DNA of 64,000 bases. It comes from 2-12-FULL-35-23 sp965196985. GTDB lineage: Bacteria > Pseudomonadota > Gammaproteobacteria > UBA12402. Under the pieces are notes generated by a model. The model was given only the letters and a program-made list of their open reading frames with translations, searched no databases and was not told where the DNA came from. Shown piece by piece: positions 20,922-30,139 of the stretch. The stretch covers positions 62,001-126,000 of the forward strand of contig CBDALO010000214.1 of NCBI GenBank assembly GCA_965196985.1, in the 5' to 3' direction. The position numbers and the translations under genes were made by a program. How positions within the stretch are numbered: position 1 is the stretch's first letter; each line of letters begins with the position of its first letter.

Positions 20922-22087
20922 ATGAGTAACCAAAAAAAAAATCGTATTGTTCCCAGGCTTCGTTTTCCTGAATTCACAGAAGTAGATAAATGGACTATAT
21001 ATTCATTAATAGATCTGTGTGAAATACTGAATAATCGTAGAAAACCAATTTCTAGTAGTAAGAGAAAAAAAGGTATATACCCATACTATGGAGCTAGTGG
21101 TATAGTAGATTATGTTGATAGCTTTATTTTTGATGAGTTGCTAATACTAGTTGGCGAAGATGGGGCAAAGTGGGGAGCATACGATAAGACTGCTTTTATT
21201 GTGTCTGGAAAAATTTGGGTAAACAATCATGCACATGTTATTAGACCAATTCATGTTAACCCTTATTTTTTTGAAAACTATTTAATAAAACTAGACTTAA
21301 GCTGTTTTGTTACAGGTGCTGCGCCGCCAAAACTAACACTCAGTAAACTGAAAGAGATTCCTATTGCATTGCCACTATCCTCTAAAGAACAACAAAAAAT
21401 AGCCGATTGCCTCACTTCAATTGATGAGCTTATAAAAGCTCTATCTCAAAAAGTCGAGATACTCAAAGAACATAAAAAAGGGTTAATGCAAAAGCTATTT
21501 CCAGTAGATGGGAATAGCCTGCCTCAGCTTCGTTTTCCTGAGTTTAAGGATTCGGGAGAGTGGAAAGTGAAGAAGTTAGGCGAATGCTTAGATTATCTTC
21601 AGCCAACTCAGTACTTAGTGAAAAGCACGAGATATGATGATAGTTATAAAACCCCTGTCCTAACAGCAGGAAAAACCTTTGTTTTAGGATATACTAATGA
21701 GACACATGGGATATATAGAGATAAGCTGCCTGTAATTATTTTTGATGATTTCACTACAGCAACAAAATTTGTCGAGTTTCCCTTTAAAGCAAAGTCGTCT
21801 GCAATGAAAATATTAGTGGCCGAAAAAAAACCAATACTAAATTCATTTATGAAGCAATGCAGGTCGTTAAATATGAAATAGGTTCACATGAAAGACATTG
21901 GATTTCAAAGTTTGCAAAATTAGATGTTACAATCCCGATACCTTCCGAGCAACAAAAAATAGCCGATTGCCTTACCTCACTTGATGAGCTGATAAAATCC
22001 GAGTCTCAGAAAGTCGAGACACTAGAAGAGCATAAAAAAGGACTCATGCAGCAGTTATTTCCTTCAGTGAATGAGGTGGTGAAATGA
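20922..22087 (+). pseudogene. hsdS: Type I specificity subunit HsdS, frame-broken after an A8 tract
   Basis: HsdS sets the DNA sequence recognised by the methylase. Half 1 (target domain plus the conserved helix EQQKIADCLTSIDELI...KKGLMQKLFP) is intact. Half 2 starts at QLRFPEFKDSGEW but the frame fails after an A8 run at 21823-21830 and stops at 21881. The remaining conserved repeat (EQQKIADCLTSLDELI...GLMQQLFP) is in the other frame to 22087. A ninth A would join both frames (…FIYEAMQVVKYEIGSHERHW). As written it gives a truncated subunit with one complete half. It overlaps hsdR by 8 bp and the next gene by 4 bp. Confidence 0.9.
21823..21830 (+). repeat. A8 homopolymer at the hsdS frame break
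   Basis: Eight adenines in GGCCGAAAAAAAACC lie a few codons before the truncation. One added A restores the full two-domain subunit. This has the form of a phase-variation switch but could be a sequencing error. Confidence 0.6.
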
Positions 22088-23199
22088 CCCGTTTCGATTC
22101 ATTGAGAGAGGTAGCAGCTCACCTACGGGGTATATTGCAGAAAAAAAAGTATATTCTGCTTTTTGCCTATAATGGCACAGGCAAAACACGGCTTTCTATG
22201 TCCTTCAAAGAGTACGGCAAGCAATATGATAAGCGTGATACCTTGTATTTTAATGCGTTCACTGAAGATTTGTTTTATTGGGACAATGATCTTGAGGGTG
22301 ATTGTGACCGTGTTCTAAAGCTTAACTCAAACTCTAGTTTTTTTTCTGGCTTTGAAGAACTGGAAATGGATAACAGGATTAGACCATTTCTTAATAGATA
22401 TGCTGACTTTGACTTTAAAATAGATACAAATAATTGGCAGGTTCGTTTTTCAAGGGAAGTGAACAACGGAAAGACCTTAGAGTATTTTGATAGCATCAAG
22501 GTTTCACGTGGCGAAGAAAATATGTTTATTTGGTGTTTTTTCTTAGCTGTTGTTCAATTAGCGATGGATAAAGATATTGAAGCGTATAGTTGGGTTAAGT
22601 ATATCTATATTGATGATCCTATTTCATCATTAGATGAAAATAACGCGGTGGCAGTCGCGCATCATTTAGCACAGCTTCTTAAAAATGAGAAACATTCACT
22701 AAAAACAGTGATTTCTTCACATCACACGCTATTTTTTAACGTACTTTGTAATGAGCTAAAAAGTGAAAAAAAATTAGTAAAGACGTTATTTTTAAGCAAG
22801 GACAAGAAAGATGAAACCTATGAATTAAAATATACTGGTGATACCCCCTTTTTTTATCACGTAGCCATGTTGGTAGAGTTGCAGCAAGCTGCTGAATCTG
22901 GCGATTTGTATACCTACCACTTTAATATGCTTAGAATTATTCTGGAAAAAACTGCGAGCTTTCATGGTTATAATGGCTTTGCTCATTGTATTAAGAAAGA
23001 CAATGATGACAAAGAGGGTTTATTACATACTCGCCTGATCAATATCCTTAACCACGGCAATTATTCACTTTATGAGCCGCAACAAATGTTGCAAGAAAAC
23101 AAAGAGTTTTTCAGGCAGATATTGAATGACTTTTTACAGAATTATGACTTTAACGATGAGATATTTTCAGCGTTAGCAGAACAAAAGCAAGAGGATTAA
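22084..23199 (+). CDS. PrrC/RloC-like ABC ATPase, candidate anticodon nuclease
   Basis: 371 residues. An ABC-type ATPase is seen: Walker A FAYNGTGKT, signature-like VSRGEEN, Walker B YIYIDDPISSLD, H-loop VISSHH. The C-terminal third has LRIILEKTASFHG and INILNHGNYS, giving an R-x3-E-x35-H arrangement close to the Arg/Glu/His triad of PrrC (320/324/356). In E. coli PrrC is held silent by a type I system and cuts tRNA-Lys when that system is inhibited by a phage. Position between hsdS (4-bp overlap) and hsdM (4-bp gap) fits this. Nuclease activity is inferred; a plain ATPase accessory is the alternative. Confidence 0.7.
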   Translation: MTRFDSLREVAAHLRGILQKKKYILLFAYNGTGKTRLSMSFKEYGKQYDKRDTLYFNAFTEDLFYWDNDLEGDCDRVLKLNSNSSFFSGFEELEMDNRIRPFLNRYADFDFKIDTNNWQVRFSREVNNGKTLEYFDSIKVSRGEENMFIWCFFLAVVQLAMDKDIEAYSWVKYIYIDDPISSLDENNAVAVAHHLAQLLKNEKHSLKTVISSHHTLFFNVLCNELKSEKKLVKTLFLSKDKKDETYELKYTGDTPFFYHVAMLVELQQAAESGDLYTYHFNMLRIILEKTASFHGYNGFAHCIKKDNDDKEGLLHTRLINILNHGNYSLYEPQQMLQENKEFFRQILNDFLQNYDFNDEIFSALAEQKQED

Positions 23200-23203
23200 C
23201 AAT

Positions 23204-24826
23204 ATGACTGAAGAACAGCAAAAAAAGCTTGGTAAGATTCTTTGGGCAATCGCCGATAAGTTACGCGGTGCAATGAATGCGGATGACTTTAGGGATTACA
23301 TGTTATCCTTTTTATTTTTACGCTATTTATCCGATAATTATGAAGAAGCAGCTAAAAACGAACTTGGTGAGGAGTATCCTCAAGTTTCATGCTTGGATAA
23401 TATTACACCACTACAGTATTGGTATGAGCAAAGCTCAAAGACTGATGTTAAAGAATTTGAGAGAGTCATGCGAAGACGCATGCATTATGTTATCAAACCT
23501 AATTACTTGTGGGGCAATATTGCCGAACTGGCACGAACCCATAACAAAGAACTGCTTAAAACACTAGAGGATGGTTTTAATTACATTGAAAACGAATCCT
23601 TCCAAAGCACCTTCCAAGGCTTATTTTCTGAAATCAATCTTAATTCCGAAAAACTAGGTAAACGCCCTGTAGATCGAAACGATAAATTATGTGCGATCAT
23701 TAGTAAGATCGCTGATGGGCTCGCTGAATTTTCAACCGATCAAGATACATTAGGCGATGCCTATGAATACCTTATAGGGCAGTTTGCAGCCGGTGGTGGT
23801 AAAAAAGCAGGTGAGTTTTATACCCCTCAGCAAATCTCAACCATTCTTTCTCGGATCGTTGTGCTAGATAGTCAGGATCCATCAGCTGGTAAAAAGAAAT
23901 ACCTGGAAAGTATCCTTGATTTTGCTTGTGGATCAGGCTCATTACTTTTGAATGTACGTCACCAGCTAGGCGATCATGGTATTGGAAAAATATATGGTCA
24001 AGAAAGCAATATCACTACCTTTAACTTAGCTCGTATGAACATGCTATTGCATGGGCTAAAAGATTCAGAGTTTGAGATTTTTCATGGTGATACATTAAAG
24101 AATGATTGGGAGGTGCTGCGTGAAACCAATCCCGCTAAAAAAACCTATTTTGATGCAATAGTGGCTAATCCACCTTTTAGCTTAAGGTGGGAACCTCTGG
24201 ACATGTACGCTGATGACATTCGTTTCAAGCAATACGGGTTAGCACCTAAGTCAGCCGCTGACTTTGCTTTCTTATTGCATGGCTTTCATTACCTTAAGGA
24301 TGATGGAACAATGGCAATTATCATGCCGCACGGTGTTTTGTTCCGAGGTGGAGCAGAGCAACGCATACGAAAAAAACTTTTAGATGATGGAAGTATTGAC
24401 TCAGTAATAGGGCTGCCGTCAAACTTGTTTTACTCAACAGGTATTCCTGTTTGTATAGTCATTCTTAAAAAATGTAAAAAACCTGATGATATACTCTTTA
24501 TTAACGCAAGTGAGCACTTTGAGAAAGGCAAGCGACAAAATAAATTAAGAACTCAAGATATAGAAAAGATTATTTCGACCTACCAATTTCGTCAAGAAGA
24601 AGATCGCTACTCGCGTAGAGTGTCTATGCAAGAGATAATAGAAAAGAATAACTATAATCTCAACATCTCTCGTTATGTGAGTACCGCAGAACCAGAAAAA
24701 GAAATTGATTTAGCTGAGGTTAATAAAAAGCTACATAACATAGAAAGCGATATTTCTACTGCTTTAAAAAAGCATAATACTTTTTTAAAAGAGCTTGGCT
24801 TACCAGAGCTACCGGGTGATCAGTAG
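23204..24826 (+). CDS. hsdM: Type I methylase subunit HsdM
   Basis: 540 residues, normal length. The N-terminal HsdM domain (LSFLFLRYLSDNYEEA) precedes the methylase fold. AdoMet motif DFACGSGSLLLN and catalytic VANPPFSLRW identify an N6-adenine methyltransferase; FYTPQQI is also family-typical. It is the last gene of hsdR-hsdS-ATPase-hsdM, an unusual order. It is intact while hsdR is broken, so a methylation-only state is possible if a usable HsdS is made. Confidence 0.95.
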   Translation: MTEEQQKKLGKILWAIADKLRGAMNADDFRDYMLSFLFLRYLSDNYEEAAKNELGEEYPQVSCLDNITPLQYWYEQSSKTDVKEFERVMRRRMHYVIKPNYLWGNIAELARTHNKELLKTLEDGFNYIENESFQSTFQGLFSEINLNSEKLGKRPVDRNDKLCAIISKIADGLAEFSTDQDTLGDAYEYLIGQFAAGGGKKAGEFYTPQQISTILSRIVVLDSQDPSAGKKKYLESILDFACGSGSLLLNVRHQLGDHGIGKIYGQESNITTFNLARMNMLLHGLKDSEFEIFHGDTLKNDWEVLRETNPAKKTYFDAIVANPPFSLRWEPLDMYADDIRFKQYGLAPKSAADFAFLLHGFHYLKDDGTMAIIMPHGVLFRGGAEQRIRKKLLDDGSIDSVIGLPSNLFYSTGIPVCIVILKKCKKPDDILFINASEHFEKGKRQNKLRTQDIEKIISTYQFRQEEDRYSRRVSMQEIIEKNNYNLNISRYVSTAEPEKEIDLAEVNKKLHNIESDISTALKKHNTFLKELGLPELPGDQ

Positions 24827-24890
24827 CGTGTTTTAAGTGACGATTTAGAACAACTTGACCGCTTATACCTCTCTAAAAGTTATATCTAAC

Positions 24891-25853
24891 TTACTGCTTT
24901 GCAATTTCTTTTTTTAGATTAGCTAGCGTTGTTGTATCTAGACCAGTAGCCTTAGTCACAAGGTCTTCACCTAATCCCTCTTTCAATAGATTTGAAGCAA
25001 TGGAAATTTTTTCTTGTTGCATTCCTTGTTGCATCCCTCGGTTATGGCCTTCTTGCCGTAATTGATCTGCTGCAGACATAATCGTCTCCTTCATATCTGG
25101 TAGTGCATCGGTTAATAGCGTGACAATTTCACTACCATAGTTATCTTTCTCATATTCTAGCGCATATTTTACCAGTCTAGAAATGTGTTTTCCACCATCA
25201 AGTGTTTTGATTAATTGTAGCAAGTCATGCTGAATTAACGCTTTAATAATTGGTATAAGATCACGGCTATACGCGTGCTTGTGGCATAGCTCCATGGCAG
25301 CCACATGCCCATGCGTTAATAGCTCATCATCCGGTATGACCGATAAATCAATCAATGGGGCAGGGGCATTGTAAAGCTCTTGGGCGAGTGCCGCATCCTC
25401 AAACAAGTCGAAGAAATTGAGCGTGTACGGGTAGGGTTTTTGTTTACCATTGTAGAAAACCAAATTAAGAATTAATGGCAGTTTAAGTGTGTCGCTTTGC
25501 TCTTTTTTGTCAATTTGTTTTAAAAACCGATCCCAGATTTTGCAACGATAATACCACAGCCTAAATGCCATAAGAGGGTCAGGGGTGGATTGGTGCTCAC
25601 TCAAAATGTATAAAAAAATCTGCTCTTTACCGTACTGTTTTTTGAGCTTCACTTGGTAGAGTACATCCGTAAACGCAGTTTGGAAATCTTCTTCGATGAA
25701 GCTATCGTTTTCTAAATGCAGTGTTTCCCAGTCAATCATCTTTTGGATTTTTTTAGGCAAGTGCGCCTTAAAAAAATCCTTGGCAATTTCGATGTCTTGG
25801 AGCGAGCTTTTAAAAAAAAGATCGTGATGCTTAATGGCGTGTTTACTCTTCAT
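24891..25853 (-). CDS. Rpn-family (YhgA-like) PD-(D/E)XK nuclease
   Basis: 320 residues, typical of recombination-promoting nucleases often labelled putative transposases. It begins KHHDLFFKSSLQDIEIAKDFFKAHLP. Nuclease-type residues lie in FTDVLYQVKL and YILSEHQSTPDP. The C-terminal end has GMQQGMQQEKISIASNLL and a helical tail, also family-typical. Acts on DNA in the cytoplasm and stimulates recombination (known for E. coli RpnA). It converges on hsdM. The upstream 25854-26143 shows no gene. Confidence 0.88.
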   Translation of the reverse strand: MKSKHAIKHHDLFFKSSLQDIEIAKDFFKAHLPKKIQKMIDWETLHLENDSFIEEDFQTAFTDVLYQVKLKKQYGKEQIFLYILSEHQSTPDPLMAFRLWYYRCKIWDRFLKQIDKKEQSDTLKLPLILNLVFYNGKQKPYPYTLNFFDLFEDAALAQELYNAPAPLIDLSVIPDDELLTHGHVAAMELCHKHAYSRDLIPIIKALIQHDLLQLIKTLDGGKHISRLVKYALEYEKDNYGSEIVTLLTDALPDMKETIMSAADQLRQEGHNRGMQQGMQQEKISIASNLLKEGLGEDLVTKATGLDTTTLANLKKEIAKQ

Positions 25854-26143
25854 TTGTCGTCCTTACATCAATGACCTTGCAAAACTAAGTGGCTCACAGG
25901 CCACCACACAAAACAGGTGTTATGACGATTGCGGTTGTTGATCTGGTCTCTTTCAAGTTAGCCAGCAATCAGTCCTCGATAGTGCGCTATTTTACTGTGG
26001 CTAGGCCGTGATGCCTAGAGAATTTCACGTAAAATAGACCAAGTCGATACCAGTCATTTTTTTTAGCATCAGACTGAAAATAATCGTAGCTTTTTAGGTT
26101 GAGCAAGGAAATAATGCTCCCTTTTACACAAAGGTAATGGCGC

Positions 26144-27055
26144 ATGAAAGGCTGGATCCTGTACTCCAAAAAACAAGCAGACCTCGGTACGAATGCCTAC
26201 GGGATTAATCGCCTGTTACAGGCTGGCCAACAAAAAGGGATTGATCTAACAGTGTATAGCCCTGAGCAGTTTGAGCTCGTGGTGACCAGAGATGACCGTA
26301 AAAGCATTTTGGTCGATGGTAAACCAACTCCGCTGCCTGACTTCTTAATTCCTCGAATTGGTGCTAACACACCGTATTTTGCCTTGGCGGTTATTCGGCA
26401 ATTGGAACGACTAAATGTGTACTCGTGTAACTCCTCTGAAACCATCGAGATTGTCAAAGACAAATTACACATCCATCAGCTTTTAGCGCAAAGCAATCTG
26501 CCCTCGCCTAAAACGATGCTGGTTAAATTTCCCGTAGACAGCGAGCTGGTCAAACGTGAGCTTGGCTTCCCCGTGATTGTGAAGAACTTAACCGGTACCG
26601 AAGGGAAGGGTGTTTATTTGTGTGATTCACCTGAACAATTTAGCGATCTCATGGGGTTAATCGATAGTCAGCACACTAAGCCAAACATCATCTTGCAAGA
26701 GTTTGTCAGCAACAGTCGAGGTCGTGATTTACGGGTCTTTGTGCTTGGTGGTCGTGTCATTGGCTGCATGAAGCGTTACTCGGAAACAAGCTTTAAGGCG
26801 AACTTTTCTCGCGGTGGCCAAGTAGAGTCCTTTGCGCTAACTCCTGAAATTGAGTGGCTGGCCACTGAAACTGCACGACTGGTTAACCTTGATATTGCAG
26901 GTATTGATTTATTGTTTGATGAGGAGGGGTATAAAATCTGTGAGGCTAATTCATCCCCTGGCTTTAAAGGCTTAGAGCTGGTGGTTGGTGAAACCATTGC
27001 CGAGCAAATTCTCGATTACATTACCGTTAAGGTCAGTGGCAGAATTACCGCCTAA
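26144..27055 (+). CDS. RimK-like ATP-grasp ligase
   Basis: 303 residues. The N-terminal pre-ATP-grasp domain is followed by ATP-grasp motifs: FPVIVKNLTGTEGKGVYL (phosphate loop), ILQEFV, GRDLRVFVLGGRVIG, LVNLDIAGIDLLF and the metal-binding KICEANSSPGFKGLE. RimK enzymes add glutamate or other amino acids to proteins or cofactors by amide bonds; the substrate here is unknown. It lies 21 bp before a kinase-like gene, probably one operon, so the two may act on the same target. Confidence 0.85.
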   Translation: MKGWILYSKKQADLGTNAYGINRLLQAGQQKGIDLTVYSPEQFELVVTRDDRKSILVDGKPTPLPDFLIPRIGANTPYFALAVIRQLERLNVYSCNSSETIEIVKDKLHIHQLLAQSNLPSPKTMLVKFPVDSELVKRELGFPVIVKNLTGTEGKGVYLCDSPEQFSDLMGLIDSQHTKPNIILQEFVSNSRGRDLRVFVLGGRVIGCMKRYSETSFKANFSRGGQVESFALTPEIEWLATETARLVNLDIAGIDLLFDEEGYKICEANSSPGFKGLELVVGETIAEQILDYITVKVSGRITA

Positions 27056-27076
27056 CCAACCAGTGAGTCGTCATCC

Positions 27077-27802
27077 ATGAAAACAACGCGCTATGATTTT
27101 CCTTCGGGTCGAATGCTGGGTAAAAAGTATCGCGTGATTAGTTTTTTAGGGCAAGGATGGGAAGGCGAAGTTTACAAGGTTGAAGAACTGACAACTGGCA
27201 TTATTCGAGCAGCTAAATTGTTTTACCCACATCGCTACACGAAACACTCAGTACCGCCTGTTGAGTACGCAAAAAAACTCCATGCTCTACAGCATTGCCC
27301 GATTGTCATTAAGTATCACCATTTAGATACCTTAGTCTTTAAAAAAAAGACCGTTGATTTTCTTATTGCTGATTTTATTGATGGGGAGATGCTCTCAGAG
27401 TATTTAGCGAGACAGAACGAGAAACGTCTACCTGTGTTTGAAGCCTTGCACCTCTTTTATGCGATTACCAAAGGAGTCGAACAAATTCACTTGCAAGGTG
27501 AATACCACGGTGACATCCATCTCAATAATATCTTAATGAAAAAACACGGCTTAAGCTTTGAGGTTAATTTCATTGATGTGTTGCACTTTGGTCGCAGCAC
27601 AAAAGCCAGAATCCAACAAGACATGATTGATCTGATTGCCGTGCTCTATGACCTCTTGGGTGGTAAGTCTTACTACGCGAGTTTACCTCAACAGGTCAAG
27701 CGCATTATTTTAGGTCGTAAGCACACTTTGATTCGACAGCAGTTTTCCAATGGCAGCCAATTACGGGTGTACTTAGAAAACCTTACATGGCCAGCTTCGT
27801 AA
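27077..27802 (+). CDS. Small protein kinase-like protein
   Basis: 241 residues with a eukaryotic-type kinase fold. Gly-rich loop FLGQGWEGEVYKV, lysine in IRAAKLFY, catalytic loop YHGDIHLNNILM (HGD with Asn) and a metal-binding segment NFIDVLHFG in place of DFG are all seen. The C-lobe is short. Residues needed for phosphotransfer look present. It follows the ATP-grasp gene closely, and the first three-gene transposon starts 27 bp past the stop. Confidence 0.82.
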   Translation: MKTTRYDFPSGRMLGKKYRVISFLGQGWEGEVYKVEELTTGIIRAAKLFYPHRYTKHSVPPVEYAKKLHALQHCPIVIKYHHLDTLVFKKKTVDFLIADFIDGEMLSEYLARQNEKRLPVFEALHLFYAITKGVEQIHLQGEYHGDIHLNNILMKKHGLSFEVNFIDVLHFGRSTKARIQQDMIDLIAVLYDLLGGKSYYASLPQQVKRIILGRKHTLIRQQFSNGSQLRVYLENLTWPAS

Positions 27803-27932
27803 GCATTTTGTTTTAACCAAACCTCTTTTGTTACGTCTATCTTTATTTAGGGGAATTGAGCTAGTTTTATCTCATAATAAACAAGGTTTTTAGTAACCTA
27901 TCAAGGTAAAATAACTTGATATAAAAACTATA

Positions 27933-28489
27933 GTGAAATTAGTCATGCGCAGAATCATAAAAGCGATTAAAAGCCTGAGTGATTACCTGATCCTGCTGAA
28001 AAAAAATCCAGAGCTACTAAGGCCAGAGCAGTGCAGCCATTGCGGTGCAGGTGGACTATGGTCACATGGATCATATGATCGAAAACCAGATAGGAACCCA
28101 GGTAAAGGACGCTCTTTAAATCCCACCCCTGTTTTGAGATTTTATTGTCATCAATGTAAACGTACTTGTTCAACCCTACCTGAGATACTTTCTCCAAAGC
28201 GTTGGTATTGCTGGTCAGTTCAGCAGGCAGTGTTAATGAGCGTGCTCCTGGGAAAAGTATTAGCTCATCAGGTCAGGAGCAAGGTGTTAGTCGACACACC
28301 GTTGCTAGGTGGTTTCACTGGTTGGTTGACCACTTCGTTGATTACTCCTTCCATATCAAAGCACATCCGTTGTGGTTACAGCTTGGGCGACATAGTGATC
28401 CACAAGCGTTTTGGTTGGCCTGCCTTGGTGAGCATGATTTATCGAGCATCATGCTTTTTCTTAACAACACAGGAGTGAGCATCCCATAA
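27933..28489 (+). CDS. Zinc-finger/HTH transposon protein made by -1 frameshift
   Basis: Frame 1 (likely ATG 27945) has two zinc-knuckle pairs, CSHCG and CHQCKRTC, and then SPKRWYCWSVQQAVLMSVLLGK. The expected continuation, an HTH-like GVSRHTVARWFHWL domain, is in the -1 frame to 28489. The overlap carries G_GGA_AAA at 28250-28256, a canonical X_XXY_YYZ slippery heptamer. Both transposon copies keep it. The domain layout resembles DUF6431-type proteins; a DNA-end-recognition or regulatory role is inferred. Without slippage an out-of-frame product ends at 28478. Confidence 0.7.
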
Positions 28490-28752
28490 TTAATTAACGT
28501 GAAAAAAAGTTGAGATGGATATTTTCTGTAAACCTCACGACCCCACACAGTTTGAGCGTAGCATTCTCAACTCAAGTTGTGATTAACTCATTGCAAGTAG
28601 TTAAATCACACAGGAATTGCAAAATGACCAAGCCCATTCACCCAACAGCACTGTTTCGCCTAAGTGTTTTAGGTGAGCTATGTAGCCGAAATAGTTTTGA
28701 GCATGGTGAGCTCAAGAGCATTATTAAAAGGTTGTCCCAGCAAACCTACAAC

Positions 28753-30139
28753 GGGTGCTGCCTCTATATAATGTAGGCTATATTGCTGCTGGCACGCCAA
28801 AATCATTGACCTTCTCCCAAAACTGATCCCATCTGCCTTTAGTCTTTACTAGTGTTCTCAAGCATAAAACGATTTTCATTCCCTTGTCTTTCCAGCGCAT
28901 TCCTGATCCGCCTAATCTTTGTTTAACAATTGTTTTACATGCTGCTTCAGTGACGCCAGAGCCAATTGGTGCATTCTGCTTAATCAAATTATGATACGAC
29001 ATTCGCTTTTCTTTAATATTATTTTCAAAATACGTAATTGTTCCTTCTAGCTTTTCTCTAAGCGATTTATTCAGGTTTTTATTTAGATGCTCTTTAAGCT
29101 CAGCAAGTATTCTACCTGCCGCACCTTTCTTGTGCTTTAAGTCATGACATCTCTCTTCGAGCCAAACATCACGCTCATCTCTTTCAGATTTTTTGGTAAA
29201 TACTGCCTTTGATGCTTCGCCGAGATATTCAGTTGCATGCCAAAAATCTAAAATTTGCGTATCAGTATGTTTTTTTAGAAATGGCCAATTATTTTTTGCT
29301 CCATCAGCAACGCCAATTGTTTTAGCATCAGGGTAATATTTCTTTTTCAGCTTTATTTCCTTTTCAAGCCTATTAAAGAATTCATCTTTTCCATATTCTG
29401 GTGATGCTGCAACGTAGGTTGTGTGCAGGCGTGCACCATGCTTATCATACATGGAAATAGTTCCAACCATGCTCTCTCTATAACCATCATCAACGGTGAG
29501 AACATATGCACCATCTAAGCTAATACTTAGCATCTCAATGCCTGCATCAAGCTTTGGCTCTTCATATTCCCACTCAGCCTCTTTGGCTTGTGCAATACCG
29601 CCAACAAAATCAGTTGCCCGTTGCAAGTATGAATGTGAGATTTTACGGTTATGATTGACCTTGAGATCATCAATAACACTAGGAGCAGGTAAGTTTGAGT
29701 ATTTATGTGAGATTATTTTTGCAAATCGCGGTGTTGATCCTTGGATAATTCTAGCCTTATCTTCTAAAGGACAAAAGATCTTCCCGCCTTTAGAGGTTTG
29801 ATAAACATAACGCTTAACTCGAGCAACTCCATAAGGCGTTTGGTAATTTGCTTCATCTCTACTTCGTGCTGTTAGCTTTATTTTTCCAACATGGATAGGA
29901 GAGCCATCTGCATCAAACTTACTTAAAGCTTTTTCAGTGGCTAATGTTCCAACCTCATTAAGGCCGTCAAGAATTGCATCCTCACATTCAAGCATGGATC
30001 CTTTTAGTGGAAGCTTGAGCTCAATAGTTAATTCATTATTTTCATCAGAGAGAATTCTAGCTAACATCCAAACACCATCCGTAATCAAGTTAAAGTGTAT
30101 ATTATGCTATATTTTCTACATTATATAAAGGCAGCACCC
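28753..30139 (-). mobile_element. ISKra4-family element, copy 1 (1387 bp)
   Basis: Terminal inverted repeats GGGTGCTGCCTYTATATAATG; 8-bp target duplication CCTACAAC at 28745-28752 and 30140-30147. Inserted in the tniA-like gene. Confidence 0.95.
28778..30088 (-). CDS. ISKra4-family transposase (copy 1)
   Basis: 436 residues as read; the likely true start is the ATG (MLARILSDENNE) at 30067. Family landmarks: ISLDGAYVLTVDDGY, IGVADGAKNNWPFL, LDFWHATEYL and the C-terminal GSGVTEAACKTIVKQRLGGSGMRW. It differs from copy 2 by one residue seen (NLNK/KLNK), so these copies are recent. Confidence 0.9.
   Translation of the reverse strand: MITDGVWMLARILSDENNELTIELKLPLKGSMLECEDAILDGLNEVGTLATEKALSKFDADGSPIHVGKIKLTARSRDEANYQTPYGVARVKRYVYQTSKGGKIFCPLEDKARIIQGSTPRFAKIISHKYSNLPAPSVIDDLKVNHNRKISHSYLQRATDFVGGIAQAKEAEWEYEEPKLDAGIEMLSISLDGAYVLTVDDGYRESMVGTISMYDKHGARLHTTYVAASPEYGKDEFFNRLEKEIKLKKKYYPDAKTIGVADGAKNNWPFLKKHTDTQILDFWHATEYLGEASKAVFTKKSERDERDVWLEERCHDLKHKKGAAGRILAELKEHLNKNLNKSLREKLEGTITYFENNIKEKRMSYHNLIKQNAPIGSGVTEAACKTIVKQRLGGSGMRWKDKGMKIVLCLRTLVKTKGRWDQFWEKVNDFGVPAAI

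Larger units (their letters stand above)
16816..20929 (+). pseudogene. hsdR: Type I restriction subunit HsdR, truncated and IS-interrupted
   Basis: The motor/nuclease subunit of a type I system, closest in layout to the EcoR124I type. The frame runs 16816-19162, then an IS4-like element, then 20639-20929. Removing 1476 bp (IS plus 7-bp duplication) restores the frame at GEGLTEKQIHEGYETF. The nuclease core is kept (DVVLLINGIPVVQIELKN), as are helicase motifs (TTGSGKTLTSF, FDECHRSQ, GFTGTP). Compared with EcoR124I roughly 130-150 N-terminal residues are replaced by 33 codons from the IS256 end, reached from a TTG. The final codons overlap hsdS. Restriction is almost certainly lost. Confidence 0.92.

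Noticed and set aside
28202..28489. Separate 95-residue gene after the zinc-finger ORF
   Set aside because: Better explained as the -1 frame continuation of one protein, given the slippery heptamer and the continuous domain order.
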